DNA of 38,421 nt, taken from DATGEP01 sp035310125. Its GTDB lineage: Bacteria; Chloroflexota; Ktedonobacteria; Ktedonobacterales; JADMIN01. Of the stretch, positions 1 to 8,120 are shown one piece after another (the first letter of the stretch is position 1; each line of letters starts with the position of its first letter). The position numbers and the translations under genes are program-made. The DNA is taken from the NCBI GenBank assembly GCA_035310125.1, contig DATGEP010000207.1:1-38421 (forward strand), read 5' to 3'. The notes under the pieces were generated by a model. That model was given only the letters and a program-made list of their open reading frames with translations. It searched no databases and was not told the DNA's origin.

Positions 1-52
1 CATCGGTTTCCTAAACCGTGTGTCGCAGGTTCGAATCCTGTCAGCCCCACCA
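1..52 (+). tRNA. tRNA-Arg (anticodon CCT), 3' part only
   Basis: The window begins inside this tRNA. The seven-base anticodon loop TTCCTAA (8-14) places U33 before anticodon CCT at 10-12, which reads the Arg codon AGG. A five-base variable loop (20-24) follows, then a T arm with stem GCAGG/CCTGT around loop TTCGAAT. The 3' acceptor strand CAGCCCC, discriminator A and an encoded CCA end at 52. The first base pair of the anticodon stem is a T-T mismatch. The 5' acceptor strand and D arm lie outside the window, so identity rests on the anticodon arm alone. Confidence 0.88.
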
Positions 53-62
53 ATTGTATGCA

Positions 63-95
63 CCCAGGTAGATGTTGGTCTACCTGGGCGTTTTT
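63..95 (+). terminator. Rho-independent terminator of the tRNA
   Basis: A perfect 10-bp stem (CCCAGGTAGA at 63-72, TCTACCTGGG at 79-88) with a 6-base loop is followed by CG and TTTTT at 91-95. It lies 10 bases after the tRNA CCA end and has a T tract only on the plus strand, so it terminates the tRNA transcript and not the convergent TetR gene. Confidence 0.9.
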
Positions 96-130
96 GTCGT
101 TGCAGAGGTATGCGGAAAGCGTTAGTGCGC

Positions 131-775
131 CTATGGGGTGCGCAAGCCATCCAGCAGGAGGCGCAGGGCGGCGTTGCCGTGCTCGCGCCAGGCGAGGCCG
201 CGCGGATTCATCGCCCAGATGAGGGTGAGACCTTCGGTGAGCGCGAGGAAGGTGAGGGCGGCTTCTTCGGGGTCCACGGCGCGAAACTCGCCGTTCTCGA
301 TGCCCTGGCGGATCATCGCGGCCAAGTCGTCGCGGAACTCCGCGTAGACATGCGCAAAGAATTCGCGGACACTGGCCTGGCGTGCCGCGACGGCGTAGAA
401 CTCCAGTAGAATGGGCATCGCCATCGCCATCCGGTCTATCTCGTCCGCGAATGTGCCCATCATCGCTTGAAGTCGCTCGGTCGCCGTACCGCTGCCTTCA
501 ATGGTGGAGCGAAACGAGCGCATCATCCAGGTGAACATCGTGCGCAGGAGCGTGGCGATGATGGCGTCCTTGCTCTTGTAATAGAGGTAGACGGCGCCTT
601 TGCTCAGCCCCGATTCTCTGGCGATGTCCTCCATGCGCGCGTCGTGGAAGCCGTGTTCAGCGAAGACGCGGATCGCGGCTTCGAGGATCTGTTGCTGGCG
701 TTCTTCGCTCAGGTCTTCTCGTGGCACCGGCGGCTCCTGACGGCAGAGGGCAGATTTGCGGGGCGACGTGTGCAT
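131..775 (-). CDS. TetR/AcrR-family transcriptional regulator
   Basis: A 214-residue protein of normal TetR length. The N-terminal helix-turn-helix is clear: QQILEAAIRVFAEHGFHDA, then MEDIARESGLSKGAVYLYY and KSKDAIIATLL (about residues 27-80). The rest is the helical ligand-binding and dimerisation half, which does not reveal the ligand. The ATG at 775 is used; a GTG about 16 codons in, just before the conserved part, is also possible. It is the last gene of a leftward operon, 54 bp after an ABC-2 permease. TetR proteins usually repress nearby exporters and themselves. The perfect palindrome at 2349-2374 upstream of the first gene is the obvious operator candidate, so this protein probably represses its own operon until an effector binds. 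That link is inferred. Confidence 0.93.
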   Translation of the reverse strand: MHTSPRKSALCRQEPPVPREDLSEERQQQILEAAIRVFAEHGFHDARMEDIARESGLSKGAVYLYYKSKDAIIATLLRTMFTWMMRSFRSTIEGSGTATERLQAMMGTFADEIDRMAMAMPILLEFYAVAARQASVREFFAHVYAEFRDDLAAMIRQGIENGEFRAVDPEEAALTFLALTEGLTLIWAMNPRGLAWREHGNAALRLLLDGLRTP

Positions 776-829
776 CCGCGTCGCCCCAGTGTCAGGAATT
801 CTAGCGCATCTCTGATGAGGCGCGCACCC

Positions 830-1645
830 TCACATGGAGGATGGTGCTTCAGCGGCAGCGGGCGATGCGGTGGAGACCGATGCGCGCCCATGTGTGTTCC
901 AGGCGCGAGTGCGGCGCCAGAAGATTGCCAGGCCAAGCAGCGCGAAGCCAGCGAACCACGCAAGGGATACAAGCATCTCACGAGTGGGAAAGACGTGTGT
1001 GAAGCCACCGGCCACGGCGAGCTGCACTGGCCCATAGGAGGGAAACCACGCCAGGAAGGGTTTGTTGGCGGCGGGATTGCCGTACGGATTCTGAAAGAAC
1101 GTATCCATCAGGCTGAGCATGATAATGAAGAAGAAGCCGGCTAGCTCGCTGGAGACCAGGACGCCGAGCAGCAGTCCCAGTCCACCGTAGATGAGCGCCG
1201 CGCCGAAATATCCCAGCCAGACCAGCGCGAAGCTCTCTGGACGCCAGAATACGAGCAATACGAGGCTGGCATACAGCGCGATGGACGCCGCCGCGACAAC
1301 CAACGCGGAGAGCTTTGCGAGGATCAGCACGGGCCGGGAATAGCCGCTCAGCACGAGCCGGTGGTCAAAACGCGCGCCAGAGCGCGTGGAGGCGAAGAAC
1401 ATGAAGCCGATGATCAGCGTCAGCGCATTGAAGCCGGCGGTCAGGAAGGTGAGATCCTGACCATTCACCTGAATGAACGCCCCGGTGGCGCGGAAGCGGA
1501 ACGGCAGCGGAACGGCGGGGATAATCGTGCCGAGCAGGAAGTACCAGAGCGGCACGAAGATGACCAGCAGACCGATGGCAAGACGATTGCGCGTCTGCTC
1601 ACGCAGCGCGTAGCGCAGCGCGGTGCGGTATGGATCAGACATCAT
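830..1645 (-). CDS. ABC-2 type transporter permease subunit
   Basis: A 271-residue integral membrane protein with about six hydrophobic segments. The first follows a short basic N-terminus (residues about 22-45), and a large extracytoplasmic loop containing FIQVNGQDLTFLTAGF comes before the second. This is the arrangement of ABC-2 exporter permeases. The start is ATGATG at 1645, with a purine-rich GGAAG upstream. The gene lies 14 bp after the ATPase gene in the same operon, so the two should form one exporter, probably as dimers of each subunit. The substrate is unknown; the adjacent TetR gene suggests drug, lipid or antimicrobial efflux, but nothing in the sequence proves it. The C-terminus is Ser/Ala-rich and probably disordered. 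Confidence 0.85.
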   Translation of the reverse strand: MMSDPYRTALRYALREQTRNRLAIGLLVIFVPLWYFLLGTIIPAVPLPFRFRATGAFIQVNGQDLTFLTAGFNALTLIIGFMFFASTRSGARFDHRLVLSGYSRPVLILAKLSALVVAAASIALYASLVLLVFWRPESFALVWLGYFGAALIYGGLGLLLGVLVSSELAGFFFIIMLSLMDTFFQNPYGNPAANKPFLAWFPSYGPVQLAVAGGFTHVFPTREMLVSLAWFAGFALLGLAIFWRRTRAWNTHGRASVSTASPAAAEAPSSM

Positions 1646-1659
1646 GGGGCGCTTCCTTC

Positions 1660-2289
1660 CTACTTGCCCTCGATAGGCATAGACTGCAGGCTACCGTCTT
1701 CCAATTGATAGAGCGCGTCGAAGCGGCGCTGGTCGAAGAGGAGATGCGAAATGACGACGACGCTCCGGCCACGGTTGCGCAGCTCAGCCGCGAGGTCCCA
1801 AAAACGAAGGTATGTCTCCCAATCGAAACCCTGATACGGCTCGTCGAGCAGCAGAATATCGGGGTTATGCATCAGCGCGAGGGTGAGATTGAGCTTCTGC
1901 TTCGTGCCACCGCTGAGTGTGCTGACCAGCGCGGAACGGTAGCGTGTGAAACTGAGACGCTCCACGAGCTCATTGGCGCGGCGCAGATCGGTGATACCAT
2001 AGGCGGCGCGAAAGTAGTCCAGGTGCTGGTCCACGGTAAGCGCGGGATTGAGGATGACCTCCTGAGGACAGTAACCCAATGCGCCGTCCATCTCGACGTG
2101 ACCGGCATTGGGGCGCAGCTCACCGGCGAGGATCTTCAGCAGCGTGGATTTGCCGGCGCCGTTTTCGCCGACGATGCCAAGTAGGGCGCCAGGCGCGACG
2201 GAAAAGCTTACCTCGCGCAGCACCAGATGCGGGCGCAGACGGCCGTACGATTTGGTGAGGCCCCGCGCGGAAAGCAGTGCATGCGGCAT
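1660..2289 (-). CDS. ABC transporter ATP-binding protein (exporter)
   Basis: A compact 209-residue nucleotide-binding domain that powers the adjacent ABC-2 permease. Visible motifs are Walker A GENGAGKST (residues 41-49), a Q-loop region YCPQE, signature LSGGTKQKL and Walker B DILLLDEP followed by the D-loop and a switch His in VVISH. The start chosen is the ATG at 2289 because GGAGG sits about six bases before it; a GTG four codons upstream (2301) has no such site. This is the first gene of the leftward operon ATPase-permease-TetR. The palindromic operator candidate at 2349-2374 lies 60 bp upstream, where it could block the promoter. Confidence 0.93.
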   Translation of the reverse strand: MPHALLSARGLTKSYGRLRPHLVLREVSFSVAPGALLGIVGENGAGKSTLLKILAGELRPNAGHVEMDGALGYCPQEVILNPALTVDQHLDYFRAAYGITDLRRANELVERLSFTRYRSALVSTLSGGTKQKLNLTLALMHNPDILLLDEPYQGFDWETYLRFWDLAAELRNRGRSVVVISHLLFDQRRFDALYQLEDGSLQSMPIEGK

Positions 2290-2348
2290 TGCTCCCTCCA
2301 CATGTGAACACCGACAGACGCGCTGACGGTAGACTGAGGGATCCCTGT

Positions 2349-2374
2349 ATTATGACTGACCGGTCAGTCATAAT
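2349..2374. promoter_or_regulatory. Perfect 26-bp palindrome, likely TetR operator
   Basis: Two perfect 13-base half-sites, ATTATGACTGACC and its reverse complement, meet at 2361/2362. The core TGACTGACCGGTCAGTCA is of the kind bound by TetR-family dimers. It lies 60 bp upstream of the leftward ABC operon that ends with a TetR gene. On the minus strand the right arm contains CATAAT, a plausible -10 box that would be covered by a bound repressor. It is about 118 bp upstream of queC on the other strand, so an effect on queC cannot be excluded. Confidence 0.8.
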
Positions 2375-2420
2375 GATACTGGGACAATGAACGGATGTCA
2401 AGGTCTAGCGTCTCGTGCGA

Positions 2421-2436
2421 TATACCGCGCGGTATA
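2421..2436. promoter_or_regulatory. 16-bp palindrome upstream of queC
   Basis: TATACCGC followed directly by GCGGTATA forms a perfect palindrome 56 bp before the queC start. Its right arm runs into TATACT (2433-2438), a good -10 box match for a plus-strand promoter, although no convincing -35 is seen. It could be a repressor site on the queC promoter or simply promoter sequence. No preQ1-type riboswitch was recognised in this short leader. Confidence 0.4.
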
Positions 2437-2491
2437 CTGTGAAGAGCCGCGCCGGATTGGGCAAGGGTGCGGCGACCTGGGGGAATGGTCT

Positions 2492-3181
2492 ATGGCGGCG
2501 AAGAGCGCGGTGGTGCTGTTGAGCGGCGGGCTGGACTCAACGACGACGCTGGCGATTGCCAGGAGCGAGGGGTACGAGTGCTACGCGCTGACGTTCCGCT
2601 ACGGGCAACGCCACGCCGGGGAGATCCTGGCGGCGCGGCGCGTGGCCGAGCGGATTGGCGTTGCGCGGCATGTCATCGCCGACATTGATCTGCGCCTCTT
2701 CGGCGGGTCCGCGCTGACCGCCGAGATTGACGTGCCGAAGGGGCGGGCGGTGGAGGCGATGGGGCAGGGCATTCCCATTACGTACGTTCCCGCACGCAAT
2801 ACCATCTTCCTGTCGTTCGCGCTGGCGTGGGCTGAGGTGCTGGAGACGAGCGATATCTTTATTGGGGTCAACGCGGTTGATTTTAGTGGCTATCCCGATT
2901 GCCGGCCCGAGTACATCGCCGCGTACGAGCGCATGGCGAATCTCGCCACGAAAGCGGGCGTCGAGGGACGCCAGCATCTGACCATCCATACGCCGCTCAT
3001 CGCCTTGAGCAAAGCGCAGATCATCCAGCGTGGGCTGGCGTTGGGAGTAGAGTACGAGCTGACGTTGACGTGCTACGACCCATCGCCATCAGGTGAATCG
3101 TGCGGCCAGTGTGACGCCTGCTTGCTGCGGCTCAAGGGCTTCGCGGAGGCGGGCGTGGCGGACCCCGCGCGATATTACTGA
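2492..3181 (+). CDS. queC: 7-cyano-7-deazaguanine synthase QueC
   Basis: This enzyme converts 7-carboxy-7-deazaguanine to preQ0 using ammonia and ATP, in the pathway to queuosine in tRNA. At 229 residues it has the usual size. The PP-loop ATP site SGGLDS is at residues 11-16, and FRYGQRH follows as in QueC. The zinc site is complete: C194, then C204, C207 and C210 in CGQCDAC. The open frame extends 35 codons upstream, but the ATG at 2492 is preceded by a GGGGGAA ribosome site and begins the conserved sequence. No queD, queE or folE is next to it. A QueA-like gene lies 27 kb away at 29771, but it is divergent. A palindrome and possible promoter sit just upstream. Confidence 0.95.
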   Translation: MAAKSAVVLLSGGLDSTTTLAIARSEGYECYALTFRYGQRHAGEILAARRVAERIGVARHVIADIDLRLFGGSALTAEIDVPKGRAVEAMGQGIPITYVPARNTIFLSFALAWAEVLETSDIFIGVNAVDFSGYPDCRPEYIAAYERMANLATKAGVEGRQHLTIHTPLIALSKAQIIQRGLALGVEYELTLTCYDPSPSGESCGQCDACLLRLKGFAEAGVADPARYY

Positions 3182-3559
3182 TGTTGGCATTGATTCTAAT
3201 AGGTGGCCCGGACATGCTTGTCCGGGCGGGCCGACAGGAATGCCGGCCTCACCAGGTCGCTTGGTTGAGATCTTGCTACCGACATCAATAGAAGCGTTGA
3301 GCGTGGGGATGGCGCGGGCAGTCGGGCGTTGCCACAAGCGCACGCTCGATGCGATGCCCTCGCATACGGACCGAGAGCGGCGGCGCGTAGAAGTGAGGCG
3401 GCGCGCGAGATGCTGTGAGATGCGCCATGCGGGAGGCGTCATTCCCCTCGTACTCGCCCCGTACCATTCCCCTCTTGCACCCTGTTGGTACGCTGGTAGG
3501 TGCGACGAGAATGGCGAGGGCCACCGATGGCGGCGGCCGGTAACGATGAGGAGCGCACG
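3182..3559. other. Intergenic region with a double-hairpin repeat-like element
   Basis: These 378 bp separate queC from the aldehyde dehydrogenase. Near the left end, GCCCGGACA/TGTCCGGGC (3206-3227) forms a perfect 9-bp hairpin with tetraloop TGCT. A weaker hairpin, GGCCG/CGGCC (3229-3248), follows at once. No T tract follows, so this is not a normal terminator; the look is of a REP-like or other dispersed palindromic unit. The rest up to 3559 shows no convincing gene or strong promoter. Confidence 0.5.
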
Positions 3560-5059
3560 ATGAGCATGACGGCTGGCGTCAGCGAGGAATATCGCAACTA
3601 TATCAACGGCGAGTGGGTGGATCCGGCGGACGGACGCACCACGGAGAATCACGATCCCGCCAACGGCGAGCTGATCGGCCTCTTCCCACGATCGAGCCAG
3701 GCGGACGTGGACCGCGCGGTAGCGGCGGCGAAAGCCGCGTTCGAGTCCTGGCGCCGAACACCGGCTCCCAAGCGCGGTGAGGTGCTCTATCGTGTGGGGC
3801 GGCTGCTTGAAGAGCGCAAGGAAGATATCGCCCGTACGCTGACGCGCGAGATGGGCAAGGTGCTGGTGGAGGCGCGCGGGGATGTGCAGGAAGCCATTGA
3901 TATGGCCTACTACATGGCGGGCGAGGGACGGCGGCTCTTTGGGAGCATCGTGCCCTCTGAGCTGCCGAACAAGGCGGCGTACGGCGTACGGGATCCCATC
4001 GGCGTTGTGGCGTGCATTACGCCGTGGAACTTTCCCGTCGCCATTCCTAGCTGGAAGACGATGGCCGCGCTCATCGCGGGCAATACGGTCATTCTCAAGC
4101 CAGCGAGCGATACGCCGTACTCCGCCGTCAAGTTCGTCGAGGTCTTCGCGGACGCGGGACTTCCGGCGGGCGTGATGAATCTCGTGATGGGCACCGGCGC
4201 TGAGGTTGGGATGCCGCTCGTGCGCCATCCCGATGTGGCGGCGATTTCGTTCACGGGATCGAATGATGTGGGCCGTGAAGTGAACGTGGAAGCGGCGCGG
4301 GCGCTCAAACGTGTGACGCTGGAGCTGGGCGGGAAGAACGCGATCATTGTGCTGGACGACGCCGATCTCGATTTGGCGGTGGACGGCATTCTCTGGAGCG
4401 CGTTTGGGACGACGGGCCAGCGCTGCACCGCGTGCAGCCGGCTCATCGTGCAGCGCGGCGCGCGCGGCGATCTGGAGCGGCGCTTGCTGGGTCGCATCGA
4501 GCAGCTACGGCTGGGTCACGGGCTAGCTGAAACCACTGATGTCGGTCCGCTGGTGAACGCGAGCCAGCTAGAGCGGGTCCACAGCTACATGCGCGTGGCG
4601 CGGGACGAGGGCGTGCGGATTCTCTGTGGCGGCGAGCCGGCGCGGGAAGGTGATCTGGCGAAAGGCAACTTCTATCGCCCAACGCTCTTCGCGGATGTGA
4701 AGGCTGGTATGCGCGTCGAGCAAGAGGAGATTTTCGGGCCAGTGCTCTCGATGATCGAGGTGCAGTCGCTCGAAGAGGCCATCGCCGTCAACAACGACAC
4801 GAAGTACGGTCTCTCCAGCAGCATCTTCACCACCAACATCAACGCGGCGCAGACGGCGATGCGCGACCTGACCACCGGTATCGTCTATGTGAACGCCGGC
4901 ACCATCGGCGCGGAGATTCAGCTGCCCTTTGGCGGCACACGCGGCACGGGCAACGGCCACCGCGAGGCGGGGTTGGGTGCGCTGGAGTTTTTCACCGAGT
5001 GGAAGGCCATCTACGTGGACTATAGCGGCAAGCTCCAGCGCGCGCAGATAGACGCATGA
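3560..5059 (+). CDS. NAD(P)-dependent aldehyde dehydrogenase
   Basis: A full-length 499-residue ALDH-superfamily enzyme that oxidises an aldehyde to the acid. Visible sites are the dinucleotide-binding stretch TPWNFPVAIPSWK, FTGSNDVGREV, catalytic Glu255 in LELGGKN, catalytic Cys289 in GQRCTACSR (34 residues later, the family spacing) and EEIFGPVLS. The C-terminus ending YVDYSGKLQRAQID resembles semialdehyde dehydrogenases of the alpha-ketoglutarate-semialdehyde or succinate-semialdehyde type, but the substrate cannot be fixed from sequence. The ATG at 3560 is chosen because GAGGAG lies seven bases before it; the frame stays open upstream to 3500 without a better site. A molybdopterin oxidoreductase follows 26 bp downstream, suggesting a shared operon in which two oxidoreductases act on related substrates. 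Confidence 0.93.
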   Translation: MSMTAGVSEEYRNYINGEWVDPADGRTTENHDPANGELIGLFPRSSQADVDRAVAAAKAAFESWRRTPAPKRGEVLYRVGRLLEERKEDIARTLTREMGKVLVEARGDVQEAIDMAYYMAGEGRRLFGSIVPSELPNKAAYGVRDPIGVVACITPWNFPVAIPSWKTMAALIAGNTVILKPASDTPYSAVKFVEVFADAGLPAGVMNLVMGTGAEVGMPLVRHPDVAAISFTGSNDVGREVNVEAARALKRVTLELGGKNAIIVLDDADLDLAVDGILWSAFGTTGQRCTACSRLIVQRGARGDLERRLLGRIEQLRLGHGLAETTDVGPLVNASQLERVHSYMRVARDEGVRILCGGEPAREGDLAKGNFYRPTLFADVKAGMRVEQEEIFGPVLSMIEVQSLEEAIAVNNDTKYGLSSSIFTTNINAAQTAMRDLTTGIVYVNAGTIGAEIQLPFGGTRGTGNGHREAGLGALEFFTEWKAIYVDYSGKLQRAQIDA

Positions 5060-5085
5060 GCTAATGGCGAGGGGAGTATCATCCA

Positions 5086-7389
5086 ATGCCGGCAGTTACC
5101 AACCGCACGAGCTACACCACGTGTCCTCTCTGTGAAGCCACCTGTGGTCTGGAGATCACCACTGCCGCACGTGAGGTCGTCTCCATTCGCGGCGACAAAG
5201 CAGACGTGTTCAGCCAGGGGTACATCTGCCCCAAGGCATATAGCCTGAAGGCGCTCGACGAAGATCCCGACCGCCTGCGCGAGCCGCTGGTCAAGCGCGG
5301 CGGGGCGTGGCATAGCGTGAGCTGGGAGGAAGCCTTCGCCGAGATCGAGCGGCGCCTTGTGCCCATACTACAAGAGCATGGTCGGGACGCCGTCGCGACG
5401 TACCTGGGCAATCCCAACGTCCACAATCTCTCCGGCCTGCTCTACAATACGCCGCTGATGCGTGCGCTGGGCAGCCGCAATGCCTACTCCGCCAGCACCG
5501 TAGACCAGATGCCGAAGCAGGTCTCCGCCGGGCTGATGTTCGGCGGCATGCTCAGCATCCCCATCCCCGACGTGGATCACACCGATTTTCTGCTGATCCT
5601 TGGCGCGAATCCGCTCGTCTCCAATGGCAGCCTGATGACCGCGCCCGGCATGCGCGACCGCCTGCGCGCGCTCCGTGCGCGCGGGGGTCGGATCATTGTG
5701 ATTGATCCACGCCGCACACGTACCGCCGAAGAGGCCGGCGAGCATCATTTCATCCGGCCGGGCACCGATCCGTACCTGCTCTTCGCGCTCGTACACACGC
5801 TGTTCGCTGATGACCTCGTGCGCCTTTCCCGCCTCACCGCGCACACGAGCGGGTTGGAGGAGGTACGCAGCCTTGCTCGCGAGCTCGCGCCGGAAACTGT
5901 CGCGCCTATCTGCGGCATCGAGCCGGAGGCCATTCGCCAGCTCGCGCATGATCTGGCCGCCGCGCCACGGGCCGCCGTCTATGCCCGTATCGGCACCTGC
6001 ACGCAGGCATTTGGCACGCTGACAAGCTGGCTGGTGGATGTGCTGAACGCGCTCACGGGCAATCTCGACCGTGAAGGCGGCGCGCTCTTCCCTATGGCCG
6101 CGGCGGGCGCCTATAACACGATGGGGACGCCAGGCCACGGCCACGGTGTCCGCTTCGGCAAGCAGCAGAGTCGCGTGCGCGGGCTGCCACAAGTCTACGG
6201 TGAATTGCCTGTTGCCTGTCTCGCCGAGGAGATCACCACTCCAGGCGACGGGCGCGTTCGTGCGCTGATTACTATCGCCGGCAACCCGGTCCTCAGCACC
6301 CCCGACAGCGCCGCGCTCGATGCCGCGTTGGGGGAGCTTGATTTCATGGTCAGCGTGGACATGTACTTGAATGAGACGACGCGCCACGCTGACGTGATTC
6401 TACCGCCGCCTTCGCCGCTGGAGCGCTCGCACTACGATCTCGCGTTCACGCAGCTTGCCATCCGCAACGTTGCGCATTATTCGCCGCCAGTCTTCGCGAG
6501 CGACCCAGAGCATCCGGACGAGTGGACGATTCTGCTGCGGCTCACCGGAATTATCGCGGGTCAGGGCGTAGCAGTCGAGGTCGCCGCGCTGGATGATTTT
6601 GTGGCCGCCCAGGCAGTCCAGCGCGAGGTAAAGCTACCTGGCTCGCGGGTCGAGGGGCGCGATGCGGCGGAGCTGCTCGCGGCTCTCAAGCCGCGTCGTG
6701 GGCCGGAGCGGCTGCTCGATTTCCTCCTTCGCACCGGCCCGTACGGCGATGCTTTTGGCGCGGCCCCTGGCGGACTTACCCTGGCCGCGCTCGAAGCCGC
6801 TCCGCATGGAATAGACCTCGGCCCGCTCAAGCCGCGCATCCCTGAAGTGCTACGGACGCCTTCCGGCAAGATCGAGCTGGCGCCCGCGCCCCTCGTCGCG
6901 GATGTGGCGCGCCTGCGCGGCGCGATGGCGCACACGCGGGACGGCGGCATGGTGCTGATTGGCCGGCGCGAGCTGCGCTCCAACAATTCGTGGATGCACA
7001 ATCTGCCGGTGCTCGTGAAGGGTGTGGACGACTGTGCGCTGCAGATGCATCCCGATGACGCGGCGGCGCTCGGTCTCGCCGATGGCGCGCGTGCCCGCGT
7101 GACGTCAGACGTGGGCAGCGTCGAGGCGCCAGTACAGGTGACGGACGCTATTCTGCGGGGCGTCGTCTGCCTGCCACATGGGTGGGGACATGATCGGCCT
7201 GGCTCGCGGCTACGTGTTGCCGCCGAGCACGCTGGAGCCAATGTCAACTGCTTGATCTCCGCCCGCGACGTGGATCCGCTCTCCGGGAACGCCATCCTGA
7301 ATGCTATTCCGGTGACGGTTATGCCCGCGCTCCTGGGAGCAGCCGCGGGAGCCAGCGAGACGCGACTCGATGCTGCGCAAGCGGGCTGA
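5086..7389 (+). CDS. Molybdopterin-dependent oxidoreductase with [4Fe-4S] cluster
   Basis: A 767-residue member of the DMSO reductase/formate dehydrogenase superfamily. The N-terminus carries the cluster ligands C13, C16, C20 and C48 (CPLC, EATC, ICPK), with Lys50 after the last one as in formate dehydrogenase-type enzymes. The molybdopterin-binding domains follow (LLILGANPLVSNG, IIVIDPRRTRTAEEA, IRPGTDPYLLFAL). The C-terminal dinucleotide-binding domain (IGRRELRSNNSWMHN, LPHGWGHDRPG) is complete. No Tat signal is present, so it is probably cytoplasmic. The region where a Cys or selenocysteine molybdenum ligand would be expected reads SASTVDQMPKQVSAG and has neither, so the metal ligand and substrate are uncertain. 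It lies 26 bp after the aldehyde dehydrogenase with a GAGGGGAG ribosome site, probably in one operon. Confidence 0.9.
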   Translation: MPAVTNRTSYTTCPLCEATCGLEITTAAREVVSIRGDKADVFSQGYICPKAYSLKALDEDPDRLREPLVKRGGAWHSVSWEEAFAEIERRLVPILQEHGRDAVATYLGNPNVHNLSGLLYNTPLMRALGSRNAYSASTVDQMPKQVSAGLMFGGMLSIPIPDVDHTDFLLILGANPLVSNGSLMTAPGMRDRLRALRARGGRIIVIDPRRTRTAEEAGEHHFIRPGTDPYLLFALVHTLFADDLVRLSRLTAHTSGLEEVRSLARELAPETVAPICGIEPEAIRQLAHDLAAAPRAAVYARIGTCTQAFGTLTSWLVDVLNALTGNLDREGGALFPMAAAGAYNTMGTPGHGHGVRFGKQQSRVRGLPQVYGELPVACLAEEITTPGDGRVRALITIAGNPVLSTPDSAALDAALGELDFMVSVDMYLNETTRHADVILPPPSPLERSHYDLAFTQLAIRNVAHYSPPVFASDPEHPDEWTILLRLTGIIAGQGVAVEVAALDDFVAAQAVQREVKLPGSRVEGRDAAELLAALKPRRGPERLLDFLLRTGPYGDAFGAAPGGLTLAALEAAPHGIDLGPLKPRIPEVLRTPSGKIELAPAPLVADVARLRGAMAHTRDGGMVLIGRRELRSNNSWMHNLPVLVKGVDDCALQMHPDDAAALGLADGARARVTSDVGSVEAPVQVTDAILRGVVCLPHGWGHDRPGSRLRVAAEHAGANVNCLISARDVDPLSGNAILNAIPVTVMPALLGAAAGASETRLDAAQAG

Positions 7390-7392
7390 GCG

Positions 7393-7848
7393 TCAGCTCG
7401 CTTGCGAGGGAGCCGCCGGTTGTGTTCGCCACCAGGCGACCAGGCCAGTAATCGTGGCGGCAATCAGAACAAGTGTACCTGGAACGAAAAAGAAGCCGAC
7501 GCCGGAGATGGCCGGAATAGTGATGCCTACGACCGTGACGGCGCAGGTGACGAGCACAAGGTATGCTGTCGAGCGGGCGCCGGACTCGCGGGCGCGGCCC
7601 TGCCACCACGCGGCGGCCAGACTGGCGGCGAACAGTGCCCACACGGTGCCGAGAACGACCACCATGCGTGCGCCGGTCGCGGCAGCATCGGCGGCGGTGA
7701 GCGGATGGCAGACGATCTTGGCATTGCTGATGCCGTAGCAGGTTTCGTCAGCCAGAAATGTCGTGATGACGAGGTAGAGGCCGGCGGCTATCGCCAGCAC
7801 GAATGCGGCGAGAACGGCGCCAAGCTCGATACGTGCGGTTCGGGTCAC
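7393..7848 (-). CDS. Small membrane protein of unknown function
   Basis: A 151-residue protein with four hydrophobic segments (about residues 8-30, 60-82, 92-112 and 117-140), so an integral membrane protein. No family was recognised. The loop after the first segment has two cysteines (DETCYGISNAKIVCHPL), which could form a disulfide if it faces outward. The start is a GTG at 7848, preceded by CAGGAG nine bases upstream. The gene converges on the molybdopterin oxidoreductase with only three bases between the stops. Nothing in the context links it to that enzyme. The hydrophobic pattern supports it as a real gene, but its function is unknown. Confidence 0.65.
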   Translation of the reverse strand: MTRTARIELGAVLAAFVLAIAAGLYLVITTFLADETCYGISNAKIVCHPLTAADAAATGARMVVVLGTVWALFAASLAAAWWQGRARESGARSTAYLVLVTCAVTVVGITIPAISGVGFFFVPGTLVLIAATITGLVAWWRTQPAAPSQAS

Positions 7849-7998
7849 GAGCGGATGCTCCTGCTGGAGTGAGGCTGATCGCGGCGGAGAGTGCGCGATG
7901 TGGCGTGGACTATACCCGCACGTAGCATATCGCGAACGGCAGGGCTGCCGCCAGTGGCTGTACTATCCAGAGCGCCCGTGTAGTGACATACACAAAGA

Positions 7999-8047
7999 AG
8001 CCTTGCGTCACCGAGCGGCAGGAGAAGCCGCTCAAGAGCGCAAGGCT
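7999..8047 (-). terminator. Likely terminator of the BMP-family ABC operon
   Basis: A two-part hairpin lies about 75 bp after the ATPase stop. The outer stem is AGCCTTGCG/CGCAAGGCT (9 bp) and the inner stem GAGCGGC/GCCGCTC (7 bp), with a 7-base loop and 5-base internal loops. On the minus strand it is followed by TTCTTTGTGT, a modest T-rich stretch; the plus strand has none. This supports termination of the leftward operon, though the T tract is imperfect. Confidence 0.55.
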
Positions 8048-8120
8048 CATGCGTGTTGGGATGCTCCTGCTGCTCGCCGGTGACTGGATCGAGGAAGAGC
8101 GGACGAGCGCCAGGCATGCA

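Noticed and set aside
3089..4228. 379-codon minus-strand open frame across the queC end, the gap and the aldehyde dehydrogenase
   Set aside because: Arg/His-rich product without motifs, overlapping two well-supported genes on the other strand.
5368..6387. Long open frame on the minus strand inside the molybdopterin oxidoreductase gene
   Set aside because: It is antisense to a gene with clear family motifs, has no recognisable domain and a composition typical of the mirror frame of GC-rich coding sequence.
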